A DNA stretch of 64,000 bases, from the NCBI GenBank assembly GCA_037389465.1, contig JAZARR010000153.1, forward strand, positions 8,698,501 through 8,762,500, read 5' to 3'. The stretch comes from Baylisascaris procyonis. Taxonomy: Eukaryota > Nematoda > Chromadorea > Rhabditida > Ascarididae. Shown here in pieces: positions 26,456 through 37,543 of this stretch. The number at the start of each line of letters is the position of its first letter. Within the stretch, counting starts at the first letter, position 1. The notes beneath the pieces were generated by a model, which was not told the origin of the DNA, ran no database searches, and worked only from the letters and a program-made list of their open reading frames with translations. Made by a program: the position numbers and the translations under genes.

Positions 26456-28946
26456 GTGCGCCGAATTTGGCGATGCATCGATGTGCGAATATTAAAACGA
26501 TTGCGAACGTCTGCTTAAGGGGTGCGCTTGTTGCATTCTATTTGAATAATTTTTGCCGCTTATGGTGCGCGTTTTTTTTTCTTTCGATACATCAAACGTT
26601 GTTGTTTGAATTTCATAAGGCATTTTTACTTTTTTTCTCACTAAAAATTTTTTTTAAATATTCGATTTTTCGATTCTACTTACACATATTCCAAAATACA
26701 AAAGAATATTCATTAAAAATAAAAATAAAAAACGAATTATGCAAATTTTATCAACAATAACTCATCAATTGGAATTGCACTATAATTGCATATTTGCATA
26801 TTCAATTTTAATTCGTTTCACTTTTCATATAAAATTTAATATTTACTAACTGAACGTAGAATAAATAATCGACCTAATTCCTAGCAGATACAAAAATAAA
26901 TCCCCAAATTTGTCTGATTTCCCCAAAAATAAAAAATGGAGAAAATTTCCCTAAAATGTTATCAAATATATTTTCTATAAAAAATGGTAAAAAATTTTTG
27001 AATTTCTTTTTTTTCAATTAAATCTAAAGAGAATGAGCGAAAGATCGTAGGTCATTGAATGGTCTAAAAGTTTAAAAGTCTAAAATGGTCTAAAGAGGCC
27101 ATTATTATTTCTTCTTGAATAATTTACGCCTTTTCCAAAAAAAAAAAAAATTTTTTTGTCATGTAGCAGGTTTGATTTTTGAATTTTATTCTTTATTTTT
27201 AATATTGAGTAAGTATACACGTGACTTATATATAGCTCTCTAGGTAGTAATATCGTTTATGATGGCTCTTCGTTTATTATCAAATATTTGCATTCCACCC
27301 ACATATATGCCTCGTTGTACGTTTGTTTATTGCTCATCGTGATAGATAGAAATGATAAGAGCAAAAATTGAGCCGTTGAAATGATTAGAACCCGAAAAAT
27401 GTTATCACTGATAACGAAGAAATAAAAATTTCTCCTTTATGAATCAAAATACGCATTTCGAGATGACATTTTATTTTGTTTTTTATTTTTTATTTTTTTA
27501 TTTTATTTTATTTTTTTCTGTTATCGTACGCATAATGATATGCTCGAGAATCAATGACTTAGTTGAATAATTTGCAAATTATTCAAAAAGTGGCCGAAAT
27601 TTGCATACGAAAAGGATGAAGTTATCGCAAAATTTGGTTGTTTTTTTTTCTTTTTTTAGCTTAGCTCACATCCCATTTGAAAAGACCCTATAATCGAATG
27701 CTTTTATTTTCTTGACTTAGTGATTTGTTGCATTGAATTTCGCATCCTTATTCAGAAAATGAGGAAACTGAAATTCATTGTAAAATGTTGATGAAAGCAC
27801 TTAGCGGGTAAATAGAGCATATTTATGGCAGATCGAACATTTAGTATGCAAATATTTTATGTGATTTGAATATGCAAATATTTTATGGGGTCCCTCGTTG
27901 ATTCATGATGACCCCGTCAATATTATTGCCTATTCAATGGTATTGTTATAGAGTTTCTTGAACGATAATTTCGATTCGTTATTGAATGAGGCGATAAATA
28001 AAATCATCTTATTCGAATTTTTAAATATTATTTTCAATAATATTTTTTTGCAATTTTTTTGCAATATTTGCGATATTTGCAATATCTTATTTTAGTATAA
28101 TATTTTTGCAATTTTTTTTTTTGCGGTAATAATATTTTGGAATAAAATCAAATATCAAAAAATATCTTCATTTTTCGATATTTTTATGCATAATTTAAAT
28201 AATATTTATGCAATATTTTGCCATTTAAGGATTGTAAATGATATCATAGAGCTAATTTTGCGTTAATGAAATGTTCTCGAAAAGTGCAAATCATTGCAAT
28301 AGTACAATTAAAGTGCAAATCATTTACAAAAGTGCAATTAAAGTGCAAATCATTCAAAAAAGGAGCTCCTCTTTCTTTAAATCTGTACTCTTTTCATTTC
28401 AATTAAAAATTGATGAATATGAAAAAAGGAAATCCCACTATAGGTGGATTAATTCATAAATCAAATCTTAGCCTAATATGCTAATTCTAAAACCTACTTA
28501 CTGTTTATTCATCAATTTTTCTGATATATCAGTCAAATAAATTCGATTTTTTATATTATCGTTTCTAAATTTGCACCTTAAAATAAAATTAATTTTTGTT
28601 GCTTTAGAAGATAGGAAATTTGGGTGGGTGCCTCTTTGGGATAGAAACTTCATTATCTAATATTTTCGTCAATTTTCCAGTGTAGAAATTAGCCACATTC
28701 CATCTAAATTAATAAAAAATTTTCAATTCTCCTTCATAATGGCCTCGTTTGATGATAGCTATTGGGGTTAAAATCTTTTATATTAGATGATATCTTTAAT
28801 TTTTGTCGATTAACTTCAATAGAATTCAAATCAAGTTTTATCTTAACGATCATTTTTGAATGCGCTTATCGATCAGCATTGTTGATTAAAGTTATATTAT
28901 AAAGGAATAGAAAATATATAAAATCATCTATGATTCGGGTGTTTAT

Positions 28947-28990
28947 ACTTATTTATTTTCTTTGTTTATTTGTTTATTTATTTTATTTGT

Positions 28991-29021
<31 letters not shown>

Positions 29022-29040
29022 TCCGTTTGTTTGTTTATTT
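28947..29040. repeat. (TTTA)n / (TTTG)n microsatellite
   Basis: About 90 bases of interrupted TTTA repeats with TTTG variants. Confidence 0.92.
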
Positions 29041-29283
29041 GTTCATTTTACGAGGAATGTGTACATGAATAGCCAATGATAGTAAAATGGAATGGATGAG
29101 GATCAACGTGCACTTAAATGATATGAATTGAATATAAGGGGTTAGCCAAGCACTAGATTCTTTTAGAGGCAATTCCTTTGTGCAAATATATGCTGATTTG
29201 ATGCTTGCTCATGCATTATTGATGAATCTATGTGCACAAATATGCCCAAGAAGCTCTCTCTTATAATTTGCATTTCGTAACGT

Positions 29284-29395
29284 TTCTCTCTTTCTTTCTT
29301 TCTTTCTATCTCTGTCTCTCTCTTTATCCCTCCCTCTTCATCTCTCTTCCTTTCTTTCTTTTTCTCTCCCTCTGCCTCGCTTCATTTCTTTATCT
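29284..29395. repeat. Polypyrimidine (CTTT/CTCT) tract
   Basis: About 110 bases nearly all C and T on the plus strand, with CTTT and CTCT iterations. Confidence 0.9.
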
Positions 29396-29637
29396 TTTTA
29401 CAACTAATGCTGTCTATGTTCTCCTTCTTTGCACATTTCATTTATTTTCTAATATCAACAATATTCTTTAGTCGTATTTGACAATATTTTGCTAAATGAA
29501 CTCATCACTTTTTGAATAAATTCTATGCTAAACTATTGTTTGCGTAATCTACTTTATCTTATTTTGCGAAAAGAATCGACTGTATTGCAGAGAATATCCG
29601 CACAAGATTAATTAACGCAGCAAATTCCCGCATATTT

Positions 29638-30130
29638 TGGTAAGGTTTATTCTCCTTCCCCTTTCCCTTGGTAAGGTTTATCCCCTTTCCCTTTCCCTGT
29701 GGTAAGATTTATCCTTCTTCCCCTTTCCTTGTGGTGGTTCATTCTTCTTCCCCTTTCCTTGTGGTAAGGTCTATTCCCCTTTCCCTTTCCCTTGGTAAGG
29801 TTTATCCCCCTTCCTCTTTTCCCTTGCTAAGGTTTATCCCCTTCTCCTTTCCCTTGCTAAGGTTTATCCCCTTCTCCTTTCCCTGTGGTAAGGTTTATCC
29901 CCTCCCCTTTCCTTGTGGTAAGGTTTATCCCCCTCACCTTTCCCTGTGGTAAGGTTTATCCCCCTTCCCCTTTCCCTTGGTAAGGTTCATCCCCCTTCCC
30001 ATTTCCCTGTGGTAAGATTTACCCCCTTCCCCTTTTTCTGTTGTAAGGCTTATCCCCTTCCCCTTCCTTTGTGGTAAGGTTTATTCACTCTCCCCTTCCC
30101 CTGTGGTAAGGTTTATTCCCCTTCCCCCTC
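29638..30130. repeat. 31-bp pyrimidine-rich minisatellite, about 16 copies
   Basis: Unit GTAAGGTTTATCCCC followed by CTTCCCCTTTCCCTGTG-type sequence, period about 31 bases, with GATT/GTTC/GCTT variants. The last copies run into C-rich TCCCC sequence (30,120-30,170). A Pro/Phe-rich open frame across it (29668-29952) is only the repeat translated. Confidence 0.95.
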
Positions 30131-31127
30131 CTTTTCCCCCTTCCCACCCTCCTCCCCACATGTCCCTTCCTTTACTTCCATTGATCGATCATTCTAAAGA
30201 AATGGAAGGGAGGAAATATCGTGTCATTGTGATATGGTATTTTCTTATTGCAAAAAGAGTTCTGAATAAGAGAGGAAGTATAATTTTAATGACATCATCA
30301 AATCGTTAAGCTAATAGCAAAACTTATTTTAGTCATTCATTAAATGCTTTCTTTGCATTTTTGTTTTTATATTATTTATTTATTATTTATAATTTTACAA
30401 TTTATGACTATAATTTTTTTCATTGAATAATTTTAATGATTCATTTCGAATTGAATAAATTTGCATAAAAATTAAATCGATAGAATTGTTTATATGATGT
30501 GAAATTGAACTGATTTCTAAATTTGCATATTTCCTCGTAGAGTTCATCGAACAAAGGTCACTATTTGCTTAATCATTCAATCATCCTAGAAGCTCATTTT
30601 TTTATTATCAAGGTGAATTTGGATGAGAAAAAAATTCGAGCTGAATGTTTGAGATTTGAAAAAAAAATTCAATAATTTAGCTATAAAATCCATATTTTTA
30701 TTTTAAAATATTAGTTTGTTTCATAGATCAATTTTTTTATAAATTTTTATGGGTATTTTCTTAGAAGAAAAAAATTTTTTTCGCTCATTTTGGATATAAA
30801 TATTTGTTTTTATGAAAAAATCTCTAAAAAAACTCTCAACCCCAGAGGTTTTATTTTCGGGCGATACGGTATGAAAAAGAACTCATTTTAAAAGTGCTTA
30901 GTCATTTCAAATGTATTGTCATTAAAAAATGCATTTCTTGATTCATCATGACGGACGCTTTCATTAAATAACCGCTATGGTGTTATTGCTTAATTTGAAT
31001 GCACATTTCGTTATGTTTCTATTTCTATTGCTTTTGTCGCTATTCTCTACTCTTCTAAAAGAATTCATTGTTACATCTTTCATTTGCCGGAAGCTTATAT
31101 TTCCGGTATAGACATTCCTGCCGGCAT

Positions 31128-31430
31128 TTCCGGCAAGAACTAGCAGGTATAGGCTTGGTATTTCAAGTATAGGTTTGGTGTTTCGGATATAAACCTGCTA
31201 ATTATTTCAGGCATAGATTTTGCAGTTCGGGTATATATTTGGTATTTCAGGTATAGGTTTGGTACTTCGGGTATGAATTTGGCCTCTATTTCAGGCATAG
31301 ATTTTGAATTTGAGTATAAATTTGGTATTTCAAGTATAGATTGGGTACTTCGGTATGAATTTGGTGTCCATTTCAAGTATAGGTTTGGCACTCCGAGTAT
31401 AGATTCGATATTTATAGTATAGATTTAGCT
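31128..31430. repeat. About 21-bp degenerate tandem repeat
   Basis: Iterations of TTTCAGGTATAGGTTTGGTA and variants (GGTATAAATTTGGTATTTCA and similar), about 14 copies with clear divergence and occasional insertions. The minus-strand open frame 31140-31391 (IPNLYLKYQ-like periodic peptide) arises from the 21-base period. Confidence 0.9.
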
Positions 31431-33407
31431 AAATACGTAGGTTAATTTCAATGAATTCATATGTCACATTAAATGAATGAATTTCGCTACCCTATTAGAG
31501 AGTACATTAAAATCTATTTTGTAATTTATACACTTCTATTCTCTGTAGATATTAAAATGTAAACAATTCATCAATAAATTTAAAAAAAAAAAACGAAATG
31601 TATTTTAAAAAATGTTAGAGATTATTTGAAAGGGATATAGATACGTGCAACGATACAAGTACAATCATTGATGAAGCACTAATTATAGTATTTTAAGTGA
31701 ATATATTTGAGAAATGAATAACGTTACGATTATTTGTAGATGAGTATATAAATAATGTAATAGCGGCTAGTTGTAGAAAATATTTCTTAGAATTTGTGAA
31801 AAAATTTTTGAATAAATTCCATCAAAAAAATTTGCATTAATGATTACAATTTTTGCAACAATTTTGCATTCATCTATTCAATTTTGTGATCTTTTTTTTG
31901 CAATATTTGAATGTTTATTTGTAATATTTTATTGCAATTATTATTTCTTCATCGTTCGATGACTTAGGAAATTTTGTTGCAAAATTTTTAAACGTTTCAT
32001 TTAAAAAAAAAAAAAGAGTTGAAATGACTTGCAAATATAAAGCTTAATAGATACTTCACAGTTCATTTTTGCAACACCAGCGTTCGTTTTTTTTTTTGCC
32101 TTCCCTTTATTTGCTAACGTTTTCTTTATTAATAACTTTTTTATTGCGTATTCATATTTGTTTTATATCTTTTATCGCTTTATTGAACGTTTCGAAGTCG
32201 ACTCCCTGCTCAATTCCTTTTCTACCCCTTCCTCCTCCCTTCCCTGCCTCTCCCTCACCCCAATAAATCCACTCTCAATTCCTTTTTTACCTCTCCATCC
32301 TTCCTCCCTCCCTTCCCCCTCCCCCTCCCCAAATTCCATTACGTTTTAATGGTACCGCTTGGTTAATGCTTGCTTTTCCCGTTTGCTAATTCGAAGCATT
32401 CGATATTTTCGTAGCTGAAATTGTACTCAATGAAAAATTTCTGCAAATATTTGATGAAAATTTAGATTGCAACAATCATTTGGAGGTGATATTTTGACGG
32501 CAATTTGAACGTATAACGGCGTCTCAGGATGGGTTTTTTTGTTGTATGGCACATAAACATTAACCACTATAGATGAACAATAAACGATGATGTAATATGT
32601 GAAGCGATTATATTACTATTTTTTCCCCCTCTTCATCTCTCTCGAATAAATCAATATAGTTTTTATGAGAAATTTTATGAACATTTATTTGTTTTTTTTT
32701 TCATATATTTTTATTGGTTTAAAAAAAATTTTTTTTCAGAAATTTTCAGTGAAATATTTGTTGATTAAATAGAAAGCAATCATCGAGTAGAAAATTATGA
32801 GAGATGGAATTCGTTTCGAAAATATAAACCATTGATGAAAAAAATAAGGTCCTAGATGAGAGAGCTTCCCGTCCCCTCCCCCCTCTCCCCCCCCACCTCC
32901 CTCTTTCTCTCCAAAACGGCTGAAAAATGAAAGCATTATTTCCTATTCAAAGGAATATGAATGATATTTTAAAGTTGTTTTGAATGACGCAATTTTTGTT
33001 GTGAAAAGTTGATTTTTGTAAAGGGGCAAATGTGCAAATTTAAATGAAATTTGCATTTTTTTTGCGAAAAATTTATTTTAAAAAATTCAAATTTCTATTG
33101 TTATTTTTAAAAAAAATTTTTCAAATATAAGAGAGTAAATAATTAAATAATATTCTATAAGAAATGAAAATTTTTTTTAAATGATTAATTAGTCGAACAT
33201 TGCTCATAAAACGGCACCTTTGAGTTGAATTGTTGATGAAATCGGAAACCTCTAACGATATTTTGTTTTTCATCGATTCTCACATTCAACCTAAAAATTA
33301 GGCTTATTTTTTTTTTTCTCATTTATGAACTCTATAAGCTTAATTTACGTTCGCATGAATTGATTTCATAATTGATTTCATACCATAATATCGAGTTGAA
33401 CTATGAT

Positions 33408-33570
33408 TTCGGCATATGAGGTTCTTGACCTTTAATCGGACCACATATTCGATATATGAGGCGCTTGACCTTTAGAAAGACTATACCTTCGATATGTGAT
33501 GTGCCTGACCTTTATTCGAACTATATATTTGATATGTGATGTGCTTGACCTTTGATCGAAGTGTGCCTTT
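33408..33570. repeat. 40-bp tandem repeat, 4 copies, each with TGACCTTT
   Basis: TGACCTTT occurs at 33426, 33466, 33506 and 33546, exactly 40 bases apart, each flanked by GATATGTGATGTGCT-like and TCGAACTATA-like sequence. The octamer is invariant although the flanks vary. Confidence 0.93.
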
Positions 33571-33900
33571 GATTTAAAAAAAATAGTTTGAGGTCATTAT
33601 CTAACGATTAGCTATAAGTGATCGGTCGTTGAAATGGTCAAATTATCGCTAATTATTAGATATATTCATTGAAGGCGATCATATCAGAGAGCGGTAAAGC
33701 GCCACCCGTTTGCCTAAGAAAACACAATACGCACCAACCGATTCATTGAATACAGTCTTTACATAACGCTCGCACTAGCATAAGCTAGTTTACTCAGCAA
33801 TCAACTTTCTTGTTCGTTTTCCGCAATTTTTGTACTTACTTTCATAGAATATCGTTATGTGCATTGGTTTCATCTTTCATTTATTTTATAAGGTCAAATA

Positions 33901-33962
33901 TTATTCAATAAATTTTTATTTTTATTATTTATTTTTATTTTTATTTTTATTTTTTATTTTAA
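33901..33962. repeat. (TTTTTA)n A/T microsatellite
   Basis: About 60 bases of TTTTTATTTTTA-like iterations. Confidence 0.85.
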
Positions 33963-34060
33963 TATTTCTAAAGAAATTCCCCATCATCGATTTTACGTAT
34001 TTTTGCAAATATGTACTTATAGAAAGTATTATGGCAATGTTGTTTCTTTGTCTGTGTTGT

Positions 34061-34093
34061 ATGTCTGTCTGTCTGTCCGTCTGTCTATCTGTG
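34061..34093. repeat. (TGTC)n microsatellite
   Basis: About eight TGTC/TGTA tetranucleotides. Confidence 0.93.
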
Positions 34094-35119
34094 GGATAAT
34101 TTTATTCGATATTCTGTTGAGGCTACAGTTATAAAATATGATAGATTTAGTGCACACCATAAAATGGGCCTATTCACCAATTTTCGCGTCGGTCCATCAG
34201 CTTTTGCCACTTATGAGTTATATATAATTAAAAATGTTTTTTAAAAAAATGGCATATATTTTGCAATGGGAAGGGACTCCTTTTTTTCTTTCTACCTTCT
34301 ATACTCTATCACTTTCTATAGTGCATTCAGATGAGCTTCCGGCAACTAATGTAACAACTATGCAAATAATATCTTTTTTTTTAAGAAGAAATAATCAATA
34401 GTTCAATGATGTATCAAAAATTCTATCATCGGAACTTACCGTATTGCTTATAATAGTATAACCGTATGCCATATTAATATACCTGACAGGTAAAAATATC
34501 GAACACTCTACTAGGCATATGAAAATCTTCCACCATAATTTGCTTGAATCAAATAATACGAATATATGAATGACCATAATTGAGAACACCTTTCCGATTT
34601 GCGATCATGGAAATAGAGGTTTTTTTTTGGCTGTGATCTTTTTCGCATAGATAACCTTGAAATGGTTGCGCCTCAAATGTTGAGCATCGGCTATCTATCA
34701 TCACCAATCGTCTTCACGTATGAAATTTGCGCAAATTTCCCATCTATAAATCCCGCCTCTTAGATGTGAGAGTCGTTGTGGCGATAGGTTTTTTAATGTA
34801 TACCCCCCTCCCCCATCCTCCTCCTCGTTGTGTGAGTTGATTGACCACCGGTTGATTCTATTCGATTCGATATTGCGGTAGTGCCTTTCGTGTTTATCGC
34901 ATCATTCGCGCATTTTTATGTTTGTTTTCTTCACGTTGAATCTGATAGCTTATTCGTTTTATCATTTTCTCATTTGAATAATATATAAAAATTCTTTTTT
35001 TTTTCATTTTTATGCTCATGTTTCCTCTAGAAGTTCTCTTTTTTTGCATATATAATTTCTTAATTTAGCGATTTCAAATTATTTGAATATTTCGCTTTAT
35101 GAAGTAAATGCTACCTGTT

Positions 35120-35132
35120 TGACCTTTGACCT
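35120..35132 (-). promoter_or_regulatory. Perfect DR1 motif upstream of IRF2BP
   Basis: TGACCT T TGACCT on the plus strand, i.e. AGGTCA A AGGTCA on the minus strand, 2.2 kb upstream of the IRF2BP start codon. Pattern of HNF4/RXR-type receptor sites; function is inferred only from the motif. Confidence 0.35.
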
Positions 35133-37316
35133 TGTTGTTGCTCTGTTCATATTTCCGCTATAATTTTTGAACCATTCATTTGTTTTTTACTAATTTATAA
35201 TTGTGTTAGAGAGAATTCATTTTGCAGAAATTCAAATATGAGAAATAATTTTTTTTTATTAATAATTTTATTCATTTTGATAAAAAATATTAAAATGCAA
35301 GAAATGGAATTTCACTATCTAATGGATCCGTTGTGTTTTCATTATTTTCAATAAGTTAAACACTTTAGAATTAAATATTTTTATATCGGTTTTTTTCCAC
35401 CGATCTTTTTTTCTCAATTTTTGCGTTGATATTTTTATCCTTTAGATAAAAATTAATGCATTAATTTTCCACCAATATCCGCCTTTAATATTTATACCAT
35501 TCGAATATTAATTTCTCATTGAATTAATTATTCAATCGATAATTAACCACTAAAATTTTTGAAATATTCGAGTAATGAATTTTAGTTTTATACTTTTAAA
35601 ATAAGTTTTCATTTATAACAAAATTTTTTTTTCAATATAACATTTAGTAATATTTTGCTGATTTAATTTCTCAACTCAAAAATTTCGAGGAAAATTTTCC
35701 AACGATCATAATTCTAGGATAGTATTTTCCTAAGAACGAAAGATATACTTAAGCGTTACAGCTCGAAATAAGTTGAAATCGATATGCAAATTTCAGAAAA
35801 GGAAAACTTTTTTTTAAATTTTTATACTCAATTACATCGATTTGCATAAATTTCTTATTGTTATTCGTATTTTACGAGGTATTTGACTTGATTTTTTACC
35901 GTCTTTTAGTGTTTTAACCACCATCTAAAATTTTGATCGTAACTTTTTACCGTCTTTTAGTGCTACCCCCCGTCTAAAATTTATCGCTAATTAGAATCTG
36001 ATGTCCAATATTACCAGCATCGATAATCTCTGATTATGAAATATGAAATGAAGATTTATGTTTCGTTTAGCATCTTTTAAAATCTTTTTCAGAAACCGCT
36101 TCATTGAATGGGATTTTTTCTTTGCATATGAAAATTAAAATCTGCAATATTAGTGCATCTAAGCAAAGAGCAATTGTTACGTCATTATAAAGCGTCCATT
36201 TGTTATTCATAATATTTCATTTCTAAAAAAATGCAAATTTTTCTCTCATTCTTTATTCTGTATGAAAATTGTTTTTTTTTTTTGTCGAAAACGAATTGAA
36301 AAGTTTCCCATTTTTTTATATTTCTTTGTTTGAAAAAAGAAAATTGCATATAGAAATAAGTCGAATTAGGTACGGGCTAAGATTTTTGCCACCAATTAAA
36401 TTTCTTTTTAGAAAATAGATAGACGATGTAATCCTCATGTTGCATATTTGCTGCTGTAAAGATCGGAAGAGGGTGGGAGTTCAATAGATATTTTGTTTAT
36501 CGGTGGGAGGTGAAGTGGGGGGGGGGGGGGGGGGAGATGGGATAAGGTAGGGGTGGGGGAAGGTGAGAGGGGGAGGAGAAGAATATTCATCGATTCGAAC
36601 CGGCTATTTCCTCTCCCCTATCCATCGTTCAACGCCAATTCCGTTGAGAAAATTTTCTTCAAAATTGTTGAATTTTCTGAGATTGTTTTCAATTCTTATC
36701 ATTTTCATATTATATAAGATTATCTTGTCTTATTTTTATGTAGATTTTTTCTTTTCTCTCCCTAAATTTCAGCTCAAACACAAGGTAGAGACTAACGTTC
36801 ATAGATTCAAAGAGATTATTTGAACACTGTGAACTTTGACCTTTGCCACTGTTCTTTTATTATCGAGGTGTACTATAGCTGGGAAACGGCTTTTGGTATT
36901 ATGCGGATGTGAATACATTAGTTTAGTTTTCATATTCGGTTTAATTGAATTAATGAATATGTAAATATTCATGATCAACACAAGAAAACTCAACTCATAA
37001 TATGCACAACAAAAAAACTACCAACGGAAAGCAACAAATCGATCTAGTTGATCGATGCAGAATTGATCTTAACAGACGATCAATCGATATTGATAAGTCA
37101 TTGTTAGATTGATCATCAAGTTTTTTGCACATCTCTGTTCCTATCGAGCTGAAAAAAAAATATATATATTTTTTTTATAAAATCGAAAAATATTTACTGA
37201 AAAATAAAATACATAAAAAAATTACTATCGAAGTATAGATGCGTAAAAATTTTCTGAAATGCGTAAAAATTGCAAACAACGAAATGAGAATATTTTAAAA
37301 TTTAGGTCAGCGTTTA

Positions 37317-37543
37317 ATGAGCGCAAACGGTATGTTAGCGACGATGAACAGCTCGGCACATGTCGTCAATACGAACAGCAACAACAACAACAGCAACAAC
37401 AATAACAACATTAATGGCAACTCTAGATTGGCAGGTCGGCAACATTGTTTCTTATGTGATTTACCACGATGGCCATGGGCTATGTGCAACGATTATGTGG
37501 AACCAGTATGTCGAGGTTGTGTGAATTATGAAGGCGCTGATAG
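37317..37543 (+). CDS. IRF2BP: IRF2BP exon 1: poly-Asn and zinc finger
   Basis: Encodes residues 1-75 plus two bases of Arg76. It starts [10 protein letters not shown], runs through an Asn/Ser tract encoded mostly by AAC codons, then gives the C4 zinc finger (CFLC and CRGC pairs). The donor GTGAGT begins at 37544. ATG 37317 is only 11 bases after a possible 3' splice site (37304-37305), so the mRNA leader probably comes from a further upstream exon or is added in trans. Human family members begin the finger closer to the N terminus, so the Asn-rich lead is an extension. Confidence 0.93.

Larger units (their letters stand above)
26456..29637. other. AT-rich gene-free sequence with minor repeats
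   Basis: No gene recognised. Contains three copies of AAAGTGCAAATCATT at about 28,280-28,356, a TTTA run (28,947-29,040) and a CT-rich stretch (about 29,284-29,395). Confidence 0.55.
30131..37300. other. AT-rich upstream region of the IRF2BP gene
   Basis: No coding sequence recognised. Holds the 21-bp-type and 40-bp arrays, several homopurine/homopyrimidine tracts (32,220-32,335; 32,871-32,905; 34,803-34,823; 36,470-36,580 including a 16-base G run), a 2-copy repeat with TTTTACCGTCTTTTAGTG (about 35,890 and 35,945) and AGGTCA-type motifs at 35120-35132 and 36837-36844. The IRF2BP promoter and any 5' UTR exon should lie here. Confidence 0.5.

Noticed and set aside
29668..29952. 94-codon Pro/Phe-rich open frame
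   Set aside because: It is the 31-bp pyrimidine repeat translated; no independent coding sign.
31140..31391. 83-codon periodic minus-strand open frame
   Set aside because: The 21-base period is a multiple of three, so the repeat gives a periodic peptide; no known protein.
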